NCBI GenBank assembly: GCA_964642385.1 | Contig: CAZXON010000004.1 | Coordinates: 1-64,000 of the forward strand | Source of the DNA: JBDHUW01 sp964642385 | GTDB taxonomy: Bacteria > Patescibacteriota > Gracilibacteria > Absconditabacterales > Absconditicoccaceae | Direction of reading: 5' to 3' | DNA: 64,000 nt | Shown: one piece after another, positions 1-10,756 of the stretch | Position numbering within the stretch: the stretch's first letter is position 1 | How the letters are laid out: each line of letters begins with the position of its first letter | Notes under the pieces: generated by a model | What the model was told of the DNA's origin: nothing | Seen by the model: the letters and a program-made list of their open reading frames with translations, nothing else | The model's database searches: none | Translations under genes and position numbers: made by a program

Positions 1-1355
1 TCTTTGAGATTTTTACTATCAATTTTCCCATCTTTAGTGTTTTCTTTTGGTAATCAATCTGTGAGCTCATTTAAACTTTTTGCAAGATTTGACAATTGGT
101 CAGGAGTAGGAGGTGTTTCTGTTTCAAGTTTTAATCAGTCTTTCGTGATCTTGCTTGCATCAAACGCCTTGTTTTTATCACTTACCAACAATCAGGTAAG
201 TAAAGCTTCCGCTCACTGAGTGTTGTTTAGATATGAAAACGCATAGTCAAAGGCATCACTTATAACCGTAGGTATCGCCTCGTTAATACTAGTTTTGCTT
301 TCATTTGCTGCTTTCCTAATTGATTTTCATGGTTTTTCAATATCGAACCCTCATGCTTTGAGTTGGTCTTTGATAAATGTTGACAGGTTCTTTTCTATCG
401 TCGCTAGATCAGTAGAGGGCTGTACCATAGCCCATATTCTTTCAGCTGCATCGCTTGAGATTCCTTTTAGTTCTGATTTTTCTGTAGAATTTGTTTTTTG
501 TTTTGGCGCAATGATGTTTTTCATCGCCATGAAGAGATATGCCTTCTCTTGTATCTCTACATCAGCATTTCCATTGGATTTTCATATTTTCTTTTTTGCT
601 TCCTCTAGAAGTTTATTCAAGATGCTATATGTTAAATTACTCATCCTTTCATCAGATAGTTTCTTTTCTATGAGTCCATATGTTTCATTTCAGAGCTTAT
701 TTAGTACTATTGCACCGTCTTTTCTTTTTTCAGTTAGTCTTTTACTTTTCAAAAGTTCTTCACTTATATTTTCCATAATTATACTTCTGAAAGATTCTTT
801 TGTCTCTTGAAAGATATCTGTAAATTTCCCCTCGATGTTATTGGCTATTAGAAAATCGTCAAACTTTTGTATTTCGGTTTTTGTGTTTTCTTTTGCTGCA
901 TTTGAGCTGTTGGGTGCAGATTCTGGGGTTCCTTTATTTACTTGGTTTGGAACAACAACAGGTCATGGTATTAATTTGTTTTTTTCTTTTTGTAGTTTTT
1001 CAATAAAATTTATAACATCATTTTCTAATTGTTGTTTATTTAGAGTTGCAAATGTAAATTCTAGCGTTTTTGGTTGTTCTGTATTTTGCGTATTTTGAGG
1101 TATAGTAACTTCTGGTTTCCAAGTGGGATCTGTAATTTTCTTCGTATAGTTTTCTAAAGATTGTATGATTGTATTTAAAGCTTGCTCATAGGAGTTTTTA
1201 TATTCTGGTGCATTAAAAAATTCATTAATATCGTTTTGATTAATTTTTTCTGCTACTTGCTTAATGTGTTCTGCTTCTGTTTGCTCAATTTTTCAATCAG
1301 CTATCTTGTCGACAGCTTGTTGTATTTCGGTTTTATTTATATCTACTCCTGTCAT
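1..1355 (-). CDS. Hypothetical protein, 3' end beyond left edge
   Basis: Open in code 25 from ATG at 1355 to the left edge (at least 451 residues), with TGA as Gly at several points, for example in 'LIPGPVVVPNQ'. The stop of the upstream gene and a GGAAAG ribosome binding site directly precede the ATG, which fixes the start. The product is hydrophilic, rich in Lys, Glu, Asn and Ser, and looks helical; I saw no signal peptide or membrane segment. No family recognised. It forms a two-gene operon with the small gene upstream. Confidence 0.7.
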
Positions 1356-1360
1356 CTTTC

Positions 1361-1645
1361 CTATTGTAAACTAAGTAAAAGTTCTTCAGCTGATTGCTGA
1401 TCTTGTATTGTATCTTGAAGTTCTAATTGTTTCATTTTCTCTAGACGGTCAGCTACTTTGAGCATAAACTCTTGTGCGGATTTGTTTTTTACAAATACAG
1501 CCATCTGTCTAAAGAGCTCAACCAGTGCATTGATTGCCTGATTGTCTAATGCGTCTAATAACAAAAATTTCTTGAGGTCTTTCGCAAGATCCCATTTCCC
1601 ATCTAATTTTTCTAATATTTCTAGTACAAATTGTTTTTTTGACAT
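1361..1645 (-). CDS. Small helical hypothetical protein (94 aa)
   Basis: ATG to TAG without TGA codons. The protein is predicted all-helical with heptad-like Leu spacing (for example 'LLLDALDNQAINALVELF'), so it may pair with another helical protein, perhaps the product of the next gene, which starts 5 bases after this stop. No domain recognised. Function unknown. Confidence 0.65.
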   Translation of the reverse strand: MSKKQFVLEILEKLDGKWDLAKDLKKFLLLDALDNQAINALVELFRQMAVFVKNKSAQEFMLKVADRLEKMKQLELQDTIQDQQSAEELLLSLQ

Positions 1646-1814
1646 GCTTTAAGTATACCCAAAAGGTCATTTTTTTAGGAATTTTTTACAAAGAGTGAGA
1701 TAATCTGTAAAAATATGACATGACAATTCCTGAAAAAGTGATAAAATATGCTTGCTGAACTATAAATCACTTGCATTTTGTGAGCAAAAAGATAGAAATA
1801 AACGTCTAACCTGT

Positions 1815-1886
1815 GCCTTTGTAGTTCAATGGATAGAATAGGCCCGTCCTAAGGGTTAGATGTAGGTTCGATTCCTACCAGGGGCA
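1815..1886 (+). tRNA. tRNA-Arg (anticodon CCT)
   Basis: Full cloverleaf: 7-bp acceptor stem with two G-U pairs, D-arm, 5-bp anticodon stem around the loop GTCCTAA (anticodon CCT, reads AGG), and a T-arm with loop TTCGATT. No CCA is encoded, unlike the other two tRNAs here. One of three arginine tRNAs in the window. Confidence 0.9.
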
Positions 1887-1964
1887 ATGAGACGATTAGG
1901 AGGCAATATGTGTACTTGCTAATCCGTCAACCATTCTTTTATTTATTTTATACATTACTAACAC

Positions 1965-2225
1965 ATGAACGAAGAACTCAAAAAATTTATTGAGCCATTC
2001 AAAAGAGCAGCAAATGACAACTGATCTCCAGAGATCCAGGTTGCACAGCTTACTTTTGAAATTGTAGAATTACAGGCTCATGTAAAATGACACGACAAAG
2101 ATGTCGATGCCAAAAGAAGTCTATTGAAAAAGGTTGCAAGAAGAAGGAAATTCCTAAGGTATCTGAAAGAAAATGAACTTGAAAGATACAGCATTGTTGT
2201 CAAGAAACTTGGTATCAAAGCATAA
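1965..2225 (+). CDS. rpsO: 30S ribosomal protein S15
   Basis: 86 residues, the usual S15 length. The family signature is visible: 'SPEIQVAQLTFEIVELQAHV', 'KDVDAKRSLLKKVARRRKFL' and 'YLKENELERY'. Gly21 in 'NDNGSPE' is a TGA codon. S15 binds 16S rRNA and is an early-assembling small-subunit protein. There is no clear Shine-Dalgarno before the ATG. An S1-type gene follows about 110 bases downstream. Confidence 0.95.
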
Positions 2226-2338
2226 AGGATTCTATTTGTGATATGCGGTCTAGAGAATTCTCTCACGAGAAAATTGCCTAGCTATGTGTTACAGATCTAC
2301 AAAATATTTTTATTTATTTTTTAACGTTTTATTTGTTG

Positions 2339-3502
2339 ATGGCTAAAGAACAAAAAGCAAACCATCCTGCTTCACAATTTTTGTTTCCAATCATAAAAAG
2401 TGGACAAAAAGTGTCAGGTGTGGTTATCAAAAAAAATGATGCTGGTGTATTGGTTGACTGTGCAAACGGTGCTTTCACAGGTATCATAATGTCAAAAGAA
2501 GTTAAAGATTTGGAAAGAGGTGGATATGACCTTTCTATTGGAAAGGCGTTGGAAGCTGAAATTATGGATACTGATATTAGATCAAAAGAAGGATATTTTA
2601 TCGTATCTATTACCAAACTTATCCAGTATGATGTATGGAAAAATATATCTGCTAAATTCAAAGAAGATGATGTTATCACTGTGATCCCAACGGAAGCAAA
2701 CCTTGGTTGATTGCTCGTAGATATGCATGGTATCAAATGATTTATTCCATTGTCTCAACTTGCTCCAGTGAACTATCCGAGAGTTGAAGATGGTGATCAA
2801 GAAAAAATCTTTGAAAAACTATTGAATCTCGTAGGTAAAGAATTTAGAGTAAGAATCATCAATCTTGACGAAGAAAACAAGAGAATTGTGCTTTCTGAAA
2901 GAGAAGCACTCAAAGAAGAAAGAGAAAAGATTCTTGCAAATATGAAGGTTGGAAATGAGTACGAAGGAACTGTTTCTGGTATCTCAAGTTATGGAGTATT
3001 CGTAACTATCGGTGGTGCTATAGAAGGTCTTGTACATATTTCAGAACTTACGTATGGACACGTTTCAAATGTTGATAAGTTAGCTAAGGTAGGACAAAAT
3101 ATGATCGTAAGAATTATTGGGTTTGAAGAAGGCAAGATCTCGCTTTCTGCGAAACAACTCAAAGATGATCCATGGAGTATTATTCCACAGAGATTCAAAA
3201 TCGGTGATATTATTGAAGGAGAGGTTGTAAGATTTGTGCCATATGGTGTTTTCGTAAGAATCTTTGACGATATCAACGGTCTTATACATCTTAGTGAACT
3301 TTCTGACAGAAACATACAAAATCCAGCGGAACTCGTAAGACTTGGACAGGTTGTAAAAGCTAAACTAATTGCGCTTGATCCTGCACAAAGGAAAATTGGT
3401 CTTTCAGTAAAAGCTCTAAATGCGTCTCCAACTCATGCTCCTGTTAAAAAAGCAAGAAGTTTGGATGATGTAGAAATGGAAGAAACAAAGACAGCAGAAT
3501 AA
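2339..3502 (+). CDS. rpsA: Ribosomal protein S1-like, four S1 domains
   Basis: 387 residues with four S1 RNA-binding repeats, roughly residues 18-90, 105-175, 200-270 and 285-357. The last two are canonical ('EGTVSGISSYGVFV', 'EGEVVRFVPYGVFVRI'); the second is weaker. TGA is Gly in 'NLGGLLVDMHGIKGF'. S1 unfolds and delivers mRNA to the 30S subunit. Four repeats is shorter than the six-repeat proteobacterial form. ATG at 2339 is chosen over two upstream in-frame TTG codons. An intrinsic terminator follows. Confidence 0.9.
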
Positions 3503-3531
3503 ACGATATTTTATATGTCTATACAGGAAAG

Positions 3532-3558
3532 TGGTGTCCAATGGATGCCATTTTTTTT
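3532..3558 (+). terminator. Intrinsic terminator after the S1 gene
   Basis: An 8-bp stem TGGTGTCC / GGATGCCA (two G-U pairs) with a 3-base loop is followed by eight T. It separates the rpsO-rpsA pair from corA. Confidence 0.75.
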
Positions 3559-3601
3559 ATTCTTTCCTTGTTTTCTTTCCATAATTCATTATCACTAAAG
3601 T

Positions 3602-4528
3602 ATGAAAACAACACTACGTTTTGGACAAACGACATGGATCCATTATGCTTCGCCGAATGCACAAGAGTTGCAGGAGTTTATCGAAGAATATGATTTCCAT
3701 GAGCTGATCGCTGAGGATCTCTTGGATACCTATGTACAGCCGAAAATTGATCAATATGACAATGATATTTTTGTCGTTCTTACTTTTCCAAAGTACAATT
3801 TACAAACCAAAAAATATATTGTAAATGAGTTTAATGCGATCCTTGGAAAAGATTATATCATCACGATTAGTACATATGAAGCCAATCATATCGCGAAAAT
3901 AGTTGAACAATACAAAGATGAGCTAGCAGAGTCTGATATAAAGGACGAAGAGGCATACAAGGTTTCGCCTTATTATATTCTCTATACGATTATTGATGAG
4001 ATGTACAATAAGACTTTGAAAGCCCAAGCAAACGGCATGAAAGATATTGTTATGTTGGAAAATAACATCTCTGAAACCGATATCACCAAAATTCCTTTGG
4101 ATGATTTGATGAAAAAGAAGTGAAATACTACGTTCCTGAAATATACATTCTTACCTCAAAAAACAATTTTGATGGAAATCCAAAAAGCATGTATATGATT
4201 TTATGAAGGGGATCTTGATGTGTATTTCGAAGACCTTGAATCAAAACTTGATAAAATCCTCACAAATGCAATGGTAATGCATGAAACATTACAGTCAATA
4301 ACAGAAACGTACGATGCGTTGGTAAATAGACAAATGAACTCGATTATGCGTGTATTGACACTGTTAACTGCAGGTTCTGCGATGATGGCTATTGTGACGT
4401 CATTTTATGGTATGAATGTGAAATTGCCGTATATGAATGCTCAGTTTGTGTGGGTGGTTTTACTCTTCGCAATGTTGCTATCAATTTGAGTGATGATCTT
4501 GATTTTTAAAAAGAAAAAGTGGATGTAG
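3602..4528 (+). CDS. corA: CorA-family Mg2+/divalent cation transporter
   Basis: 308 residues, typical CorA length. A long cytoplasmic N-terminal domain and a charged helix are followed by two C-terminal membrane segments. The signature GMN motif sits near residues 270-272 ('SFYGMNVKLP') at the end of the first membrane helix and forms the pore selectivity filter. TGA is read as Gly three times, including in 'LLSIGVMILI'. The inferred role is magnesium uptake through a homopentamer. Monocistronic between its own spacers. Confidence 0.92.
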
Positions 4529-4572
4529 GTGTGTATATACAAGATATATTTATTACCTAAAAAACAGTAGTT

Positions 4573-4836
4573 ATGCATTCAAAAAACATATCTGGATATG
4601 ACTGAAATCTCGCTCAATTAGCTGAAAATATTGGAAACTTAGATTATGATGCTCTCGCAGAGTTGTTTTACTCACTTCAAAAAAAAATTGAAAAAGATGC
4701 ATTGCATGATCTTTCTAGGTAACATCCAGAAGTTGCAACACTACTACAAAATATTTAAAATTGAATAAAGGATATTTTAGAAAAAGATGTAGAACCACTA
4801 GCAAATTTGTGTAGACAATACAATCAGAAAATTTAA
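4573..4836 (+). pseudogene. Small gene interrupted by two in-frame TAA codons
   Basis: ATG at 4573 opens a 49-residue frame (MHSKNISGYDGNLAQLAENI...) that stops at TAA 4720. The same frame continues as protein-like sequence ('HPEVATLLQNI', then TAA at 4756, then 'NGIKDILEKDVEPLANLC') to TAA at 4834. Both internal TAA codons sit where Lys would fit ('SR-K-HPE', 'NI-K-NGI'), so single AAA to TAA changes could have broken an 87-residue protein. No family recognised. It could instead be a real 49-residue protein. Confidence 0.5.
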
Positions 4837-4863
4837 TCAATTTTATTTCCTAAAAGCGATAGT

Positions 4864-5691
4864 ATGAATCCGATATTACAAAAGCTCTACCGCAACGATA
4901 CTACAACAGCAATAGAAGATATCCTAACAAAGTATGCACGTCAGTGATTTGCCGTGGTAAACTTTTTGTACTTCGCAAATGCAATGAAGTATCATCTATT
5001 CGAAAATCTGCAACAACAGATCGATTTCGATTATTCTGATGCTCTTCTGCAAAGTGATTTTCTCTTGCCTGATGGTATCGCTTTACAGATATGGGACAAA
5101 TTCGAAAATAAAAAGGAACCCAAAACACACAATCTAAATGGCACTGATCTAACACCTGCGTTTTTGCACCATGTAGTTCAAAACTATGATATAGAGTTGT
5201 ATATCGTTTCAGTATATGATGAAAAAATAGGGAAATGACCTGAACGATTGGAGAAATGAGTAGAAAAAATTAGAGAAACATATGGTATCCAAAGGATATA
5301 CTCTTATCAAACACCATATTCACACAGGTGAGAGGATTATCCGTTTACTAGACGAGCCCAAGCACCCAAAGCTGATACGACGGTTCGCGTTTTGTTACAT
5401 TGTACTGGTACGCCATTTCAAGAAATTTGGACTACGAAAAATCTTGCTTGGTTTAAAGAAAAAAATATACTTGTGATGAACGTGGGTGGATTTATAGACT
5501 TTGCGTCATGATTTGAAAAGCGCGCACCAAAATGGATGGTAAAAGGTCGTGTTTTTGAGACGTTTTATAGATTGTTTACCAACCCCAAAAAAAATATAAA
5601 AAAGTTCCTCGTTATGTTCGGTGCTTTTAGAGTAATGGGCAAAAAAATCCTCTCGAAACTCAAAAAAATGAAGAAAAAAATACTTGGATAA
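4864..5691 (+). CDS. WecG/TagA/CpsF-family glycosyltransferase
   Basis: 275 residues. Family motifs in order: 'LLPDGIALQIW' (nucleotide-sugar pocket, near residue 75), 'NGTDLTPAFL' (near residue 95), and near residue 205 'NVGGFIDFASGFEKRAPKWM', the usual end of the fold, followed by a basic tail. Members transfer N-acetylmannosaminuronate or ManNAc to lipid-linked GlcNAc in enterobacterial common antigen or wall teichoic acid synthesis. TGA encodes several Gly. The next gene is a phosphodiester glycosidase, so both probably act on an envelope polymer. Confidence 0.85.
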
Positions 5692-5736
5692 AATGTATAT
5701 ACATTAAATTAGGCGTTTAGAACATAATAAAACACA

Positions 5737-6546
5737 ATGAGACAATCAAAATATTCAGTTATGAAATACACACTTATAGCTATTTTTTTGATATCACATG
5801 CTTTCTCATGATTTGTATATACAACAAAAGCATCGGTTTGAAAAATATATATAAACACGAAGTCTGTCCAAAAAAAAATAGATAAAAAAGGGAACTCGTA
5901 TGCTTTTTACAAAACACCATCTATAAGTGTAATTCAGCCCAAACAATTCTCATTTCTTTTTTATCCCTATGGCACCACAGCGGGGAGTCTGGTTCGCAAT
6001 GGAGAGTGTTCAACAGCGCTAAATGGTTCCTATTTTGGACGCAATCCTGACAAAACATTTTTTCCAGCGGGAATCTGGTATGCCTTTGGAAGCCTACTTA
6101 CTCCAATCTATAAACCAGCGACAGATCCAAATTTACAGGTTTTGTTGTGATCTGATGGTAAAAAAATATCTTTTTTTGACAATAACACGTTTGATTTCTC
6201 TGGAGCGTTTGCGCGTGGGGGAGATTGGATTTGGTATTTGAACTCTTGACCATGGCTAGTGCGTGATGGTAAGATAAACTATTCTGTGGTAGATTTTACA
6301 TCACATTGGCAAAAGAAAACAACAAGAAGCGGTATTGTTACAAATCCTGACGGAAGCGTCTATTTTGTCGTTTCTACCCAAAATATCTCATTACCACAGT
6401 TTGTCACTTTTGTATTTACATCTGGCATATGAACGGGTGCATTTCAATTTGTAAATATTGATGGTGGTTCTTCTAGTAGTCTCAAAACTCCTTTTACCAC
6501 CTTCAAATCTAATCAAAATTTACCAATATTTATTTGTGTAGATTAA
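5737..6546 (+). CDS. Phosphodiester glycosidase (NAGPA-like) family, exported
   Basis: 269 residues. A hydrophobic N-terminal segment at about residues 10-25 suggests a signal peptide or anchor. The body matches the phosphodiester glycosidase family: 'ALNGSYFGR' near residue 90 and the C-terminal 'NIDGGSSSSLKT', where the Asp-Gly-Gly motif lies. Family members cleave GlcNAc-1-phosphodiesters (uncovering enzyme) or modify exopolysaccharides. It follows the WecG-type gene by 45 bases, supporting a role in wall or surface glycopolymer turnover. TGA is Gly in several places, for example 'VLLGSDGK'. Confidence 0.8.
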
Positions 6547-6554
6547 TTTGTGCA

Positions 6555-7172
6555 ATGACAACACAAACCCCAAAATGATTGTTGATTTTTATTTTAGGTG
6601 TGTCCTGATCTTGAAAAGCAACGATGGTAACGTTATTGAAAAAAAACAATCCTATTATTCAAAATGTACTTTCATGGAAGACAAGACCACTCAGAGAGTG
6701 AGAAGAAAATGGTATAGATTACCATTATATCTCAGAAGAGGAGTTTAAAAAAGCGATCCAAAATAAAGAATTTTTGGAGTATGCAATTGTTCATCAAACA
6801 TCGTATTATGGTACCAAAAAACAAGATATATATGACGCACTTGAACGTTGAGGGATAGTTCTCAAAGAAATAAATTTGCAATGATTGCAAGATCTCGCAA
6901 GAGATGAGCAAACTTTATTCCAAAACTCGTTGCGTATTTTTTTGGACATATCTGACGCAACTATGAGAGAAAGGATTTTGAATAGAGCACCCACGAGCGA
7001 AGATGAGATTCAACGTAGACTCCAGAGCGCGAGTGTTGAAAGGATACTAGCAAAAGACTATGTTTCAAGTGTTGTTAGTGCTGAACTAGATATACCACAA
7101 GTATACGCAACTATTAGAGACCTCATTCAAACGTATTGTGATCAGCATGGCATAGATTTGGCTCTTAAGTAG
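6555..7172 (+). CDS. gmk: Guanylate kinase
   Basis: 205 residues, normal for GMP kinase (ATP + GMP to ADP + GDP). The P-loop is GVSGSGK at residues 15-21, and both Gly18 and Gly20 are TGA codons, direct evidence for recoding. 'SWKTRPLREGEENGIDYHYI' is the GMP-binding region (normally STRxPRxGExxGxDYxF). C-terminal Arg-rich lid residues 'RILNRAPTSEDEIQRRLQSA' are present. Starts 8 bases after the preceding stop, so probably cotranscribed. Confidence 0.93.
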
Positions 7173-7232
7173 TTCTTGCAAAATGACATAATATATATAT
7201 GCTCAATTTATCTTTATTTTTTTTTACAAACC

Positions 7233-7592
7233 ATGAAGAAAATATTGTTCTTCTTGCTTCTTCTCATTATATTGGGAGCGATAGGGTATGTATTATTTAA
7301 TTTCAAATCTTTGAATTTACCAACTGGTATATTTAACAAAGGAGTCAAAGATACTAGATTTATCCTTGATCAGAAACTACAAAGCGGTATGCAATATGTT
7401 AATTCTGGTGTGCAAAAATTAGAATCATGAGCACAGAATTTGTTGCAATCATGACAATCTTTGTTCAATGACAAGAAACAAGAAGCTGAAGACTATATAA
7501 GGGAACAGAAGGAACAAATCAAAAATGATGCACAGCAAGCACTCCAAGATGCTGCAAAACAAAAAATAGATGCGCTTTTTACTGGTAAATAA
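7233..7592 (+). CDS. Membrane-anchored helical protein (119 aa)
   Basis: One N-terminal membrane segment (residues 4-22, 'ILFFLLLLIILGAIGYVLF') is followed by a charged, Gln-rich helical region ('KQEAEDYIREQKEQIKNDAQ') that looks like a short coiled coil facing outside. TGA is Gly at three places. No family recognised. It lies between gmk and a MoxR ATPase gene that starts 4 bases after its stop, so it may be a partner of that ATPase. Confidence 0.65.
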
Positions 7593-7596
7593 ATAT

Positions 7597-8691
7597 ATGT
7601 GGATATATATTTTAATTTCAATTTTGTTGTTGTGGATTACAGGGTATCTTTTTTTTGTCCATGATAAACTTAAACAATCATCTGTTTCAGAAGTTGCCGA
7701 AAAAGATCGTCCACATATCGATAAAGATTCTTTTTTCTTTTGATTAGAAAAGGGTGTTATTGAAAAAGAGTCTTTTGTAGATATTATCCGTGAACTATCT
7801 GTATATGTATATGGAGAGAAACAAACCATATATGCGATTCTTATAGCATTGCTTTCCAAATGACATCTCCTGTTGCAAGGTGCGCCTGGTACATGAAAAA
7901 CAACTCTTGTTCGTATCCTTGCGCAATTAAGTGGATTTTCTTATGCTCGTATTCAGTGCACGCCAGATTTACTACCGCAAGATGTTATTTGAACTGAAAT
8001 TTATGATTCTTCTTCAAAAAATTTCAAAATACATTATTGACCAGTTGTCACAAATTTACTGCATATTGATGAAATCAATCGTGCAACGCCCAAATTGCAA
8101 TCAGCTTTTTTGGAGGTTATGCAAGAGAAATCTATTAGTATAGGTAAGGAGACCAAAATACTTCCAGATCCTTTTTTCGTAATAGCTACACAAAATCCAT
8201 ACGATGCGATAGGGACATATATGCTTCCGTACGGACAACTTGATAGATTTATGTTGGGTGTATATACAAGTTCTTTAGATAAAGAAGAAGAATATGAATT
8301 GCTAAAAGATTTAAAACAACAATGATTAGATTCTGTACCACAAAATATAGTTTCAGTGCTTGATCCTAAAAAAGTATTGTCTGCCCAAGATGAAATAAAT
8401 AAAATAAAAATTCCAGATGATGTTCTACAACACGCTGTACAGTGTATATACATCGCCAAAAAATATGCTTCATGATTGTCTACAAGAGCTTCAAAATCTC
8501 TTTTGTTAGCTGCCAAAGCGTGGGCATTCTTGCAAAACAAAGATAGTGTAGAAAAAAAAGACATTGATGCTGTCCTATCAATAGTCCTGAGACATAGAAT
8601 TAGTTATCTTTTGTGAAAAGACATTGACACACAAACACTCTATCGTATTATTCTCTGAGATGTACAAAAAGACGATATCGCAATGTTATAA
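7597..8691 (+). CDS. MoxR-family AAA+ ATPase with N-terminal membrane segment
   Basis: 364 residues. Residues 2-20 are a hydrophobic helix, unusual because MoxR proteins are normally soluble. The AAA+ core follows: Walker A GAPGTGKTT at about 95-103 (one Gly is TGA), Walker B 'LLHIDEINRATPKLQ', sensor 1 'FFVIATQNP', and sensor 2 region 'LSTRASKSLLLAAKAWAF'. MoxR ATPases are chaperone-like and act on metal-centre or VWA-domain proteins; no VWA gene is adjacent here. The 3' end overlaps the convergent gene by 44 bases. Confidence 0.88.
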
Positions 8692-9544
8692 AAAATGATT
8701 CAATTATTCCATTTACATAAGAAAGGAGGAATCCTACAACCGTTGCAACAACGACAAGAATTGTTCCTAACAATCCATTCATTTTACCCCCAAATTGTAT
8801 CCACGCATAAAAAATAAGTAGTGGCAATCCAAAAAACAAGACGATGTTTATCACAAAACTGATTCACAGGATGAACTGTAGTATCACAGTTTTGAGTACT
8901 TGTCACATATTTGACAATGATAGTTTAATGCTTTTGCTAATTGCTTCAATTGGTTTAGCGCCATCTAGCACAATGTAGTATTGTGCAAATGAAAAAAAGA
9001 TCATCGTAAAGAGCATAATAGATCACCATAGAATTAGTACTCATGAAACTAACCAATTATCGATAACATCCATCACCCAAAATCTTGATAAGAATATCAT
9101 AAAAAATAGCGGAGAAAATAACGAAGTCATTCATCTATATTCAAACATTTTGAAGAAATGCGTAAATCATTTCAGGAGTGCTAATGATCATTTTTTTTCT
9201 TCGTCAGCTAGGTATTCGATGAGGGCTCACTCGCCAATTGGTGGAAATAAATAGTATCAAGCCACAAGTATTATTGCAACAATAAACAACATCCCTCCGT
9301 ATTCTGAAAGAGGGAAAGTTTCTGTTACTCGTGTAATAATTTGATTTGTGCCTCAGCTTGCAAAATAAGCTGCGTCAGAACCATCAACCAACTTGATGAT
9401 CATACGGTATAAATTAACTCCCATAAAGAACAAAAAAAATACCGAGTGTATTAACTTTGTGATGGTTGTTAGTCTAACCAATTTGGTGTCCTCGCTAACT
9501 TGTTCGTACGTCGCTTGAATAAGCGGTCTAATAGTTGAACTCAT
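8648..9544 (-). CDS. Multi-pass membrane protein, unknown
   Basis: 298 residues with about six hydrophobic segments and a short soluble N-terminus (MSSTIRPLIQATYEQVSED). TGA is Gly in many places. The long hydrophobic stretches resemble bacterial DUF4013/YciC-like membrane proteins, but I cannot assign a family. It starts 3 bases after the RluA stop and is probably cotranscribed with it. It converges on and overlaps the MoxR gene. Confidence 0.7.
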
Positions 9545-9547
9545 GAA

Positions 9548-10654
9548 TTATTTTTTGGATAATAACAGTATTTTGTTTTGAATATCTTCTGCCGATACAG
9601 TTGGAAATATTTTTTGTATATCCAGTGGAAGTGGTGCAGAAAAAATAATTTGTTTTTTTCCTCATCACGATTTTCATTCGGTTTGTACATTCCTAAAAGA
9701 ATAATAGAAACTGTGTAATAATTGTCTATTTATTCCGTGTGTTTTGGATAAAGATTTTGCCAATTCCATATTTCCATAATCTATGTCTCACAATACTGGG
9801 AAGCCCTCTGAAGTCAGGTGAATCCTAATTTGGTGCATCCTTCCTGTCAATAAGTGGACCAATCCCAATGAGATATCTCCTAGCGTCTTATCATGCACTG
9901 TTGCAAGATTGTAAACGTGCGTTTCAGAGTCAACTCATTTTTCATAATTTACAAACATGTGTGCCCTTCCTTTTTCAGCATGGAATCATTTAAAAAGTGG
10001 TTTGTTGATAACAAGGGAGTTAGGTAATTTCCCTGCTACTACGGTCACATATCGTTTTGTTACTTCTCTTTCTCTAATCAAATCGTTCAGATATTGTAGT
10101 GCTTCATATGTTTTCGCAGCGACAAGGACGCCGGATGTGTCTTTATCCAACCTGAAACAAAACGCTGGCTTGAACGTAGATCATGCTGTGAGGATCCTGC
10201 CTCATAATTTTTTTTGTTGTTCATTTAAGTATGTGTATAGTCGATCATTCATAGTTACTGTTTTGGTTTGCCCACTTCCAGGATGCATTAGCATGTGCGG
10301 TGGTTTGTTGAAGACAACTCGATTATCGTCTTCTGTTAAGATGTTTTTTTTGATGCATTCTCGAGTCAATTCTGCTTGTTCTGGCGTTGCCTTTTTCGCT
10401 AGTTTTTTCCCAGATAAAGGAGCAGTCTTGGAAATATTTATGAGAATACTATCTCCAAGCAATATTTTTTGTTCCTCTTTGCCTTTTTTTCCATTGATGC
10501 GAATGTGTCATTTCCTAATCCATTCATAGATCATCGCCAAACTAATAGAGGTATATGGTCTATAAAATTTTCTTAAAAATCTATCAAAACGTTGATTCGC
10601 ACTATCAAGATCAATTGTAATTGTGTGATATATGTTTTGGGTGCTTTCAGACAT
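9548..10654 (-). CDS. rluA: RluA-family pseudouridine synthase
   Basis: 368 residues. An N-terminal S4-like RNA-binding region (residues 15-75: 'ANQRFDRFLRKFY', 'GHIRINGK') precedes the catalytic domain. The active-site motif RLDKDTSG lies near residue 165, with the catalytic Asp in the DKDTSG stretch. 'TGRMHQIRIHL' is the second family signature. The target uridines (23S rRNA or tRNA) cannot be told from sequence; RluC/D-like is most likely. The 'TEGKSGGGKK' stretch near the C-terminus contains three TGA glycines. Confidence 0.9.
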
Positions 10655-10756
10655 TTGCGAAAAAAAAAGGTAGCATAAAGATATCATATATATATATTTG
10701 TCATTGTCTCTGCAAGGGACAATTTATAAAATGTTTTAATTGACTAGTTTGTACAT

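Noticed and set aside
4..1400. Plus-strand open frames over the first 1.4 kb
   Set aside because: They are opposite-frame shadows of the minus-strand genes; the minus frame in code 25 is unbroken, has a ribosome binding site, and places TGA at Gly-like sites.
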